Positions 63,968-64,000 of a DNA stretch of 64,000 bases are shown here, one piece after another. The notes beneath the pieces are model-generated. The model did no database searches and was not told where the DNA came from. It saw only the letters and a list, made by a program, of their open reading frames with translations. The stretch lies in the NCBI GenBank assembly GCA_946811695.1, contig OX328131.1, forward strand, positions 8,114,326 to 8,178,325, written 5' to 3'. The position numbers and the translations under genes were made by a program. This stretch comes from Gonocerus acuteangulatus (Eukaryota > Arthropoda > Insecta > Hemiptera > Coreidae). How positions within the stretch are numbered: position 1 is the stretch's first letter; every line of letters starts with the position of its first letter.

Positions 63968-64000
63968 TATTTTACGGCGCATCTACAACTTGGCCATTAG
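63931..64000 (-). mobile_element. SINE family A tail at window edge
   Basis: T-run then ACGGCGCATCTACAACTTGG and CCATTAG, the complement of the family A / 5S-SINE tail. The head lies outside the window. Confidence 0.85.

Overview
The window looks like AT-rich nuclear DNA from an arthropod, most likely an insect. The evidence is long repeat-filled introns with GT-AG junctions, a gene resembling insect nudel, TATA/initiator core promoters of arthropod type, and many Tc1/mariner, hAT-like, LINE, SINE and Penelope-like fragments. No species call is possible from the sequence alone. All exon structures were built by hand from splice signals and reading phase. No database search was run.

Three protein genes are supported. 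(1) About 1.0-19.1 kb, plus strand: the 3' part of a nudel-like modular serine protease, with 16 exons in phase. They encode a low-complexity linker, LDLa repeats, an SRCR-like module, a trypsin domain with an intact catalytic triad and a final LDLa. (2) 24.4-26.0 kb, minus strand: a compact three-exon gene for the RNase P/MRP subunit Rpp14. (3) 26.9 kb to beyond the right edge, plus strand: an adenylate kinase 9-like gene with 19 in-phase exons and more than 2,200 codons in the window. Genes 2 and 3 are divergent, with about 845 bp between start codons, so they may share a promoter region. Nothing suggests that the three genes share a pathway.

The rest is mostly mobile DNA and repeats in introns and intergenic DNA. 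There are three SINE families: tRNA-headed family A, tRNA-headed family B, and family C with an intact-looking A box. One SINE has a 5S rRNA head on a family A tail. A degenerate U6 snRNA copy is joined directly to a family B SINE. DNA transposons include a near full-length but broken Tc1 element, a mariner pseudogene, a mariner nested in a foldback element, a small mariner-derived MITE family, and hAT-like MITEs with 8-bp target duplications. Retroelements include LINE fragments (one with a 15-bp duplication) and a probable solo LTR.

Two structures stand out. One is a 4.7-kb array of about 120 copies of a 39-bp unit, bounded by about 40-bp inverted repeats, in an adenylate kinase intron. The other is a scattered set of palindromic fragments carrying hammerhead-ribozyme-like cores, as known in Penelope-like elements. 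One of these has an intact core and a pair of others differ by pairing-preserving changes.
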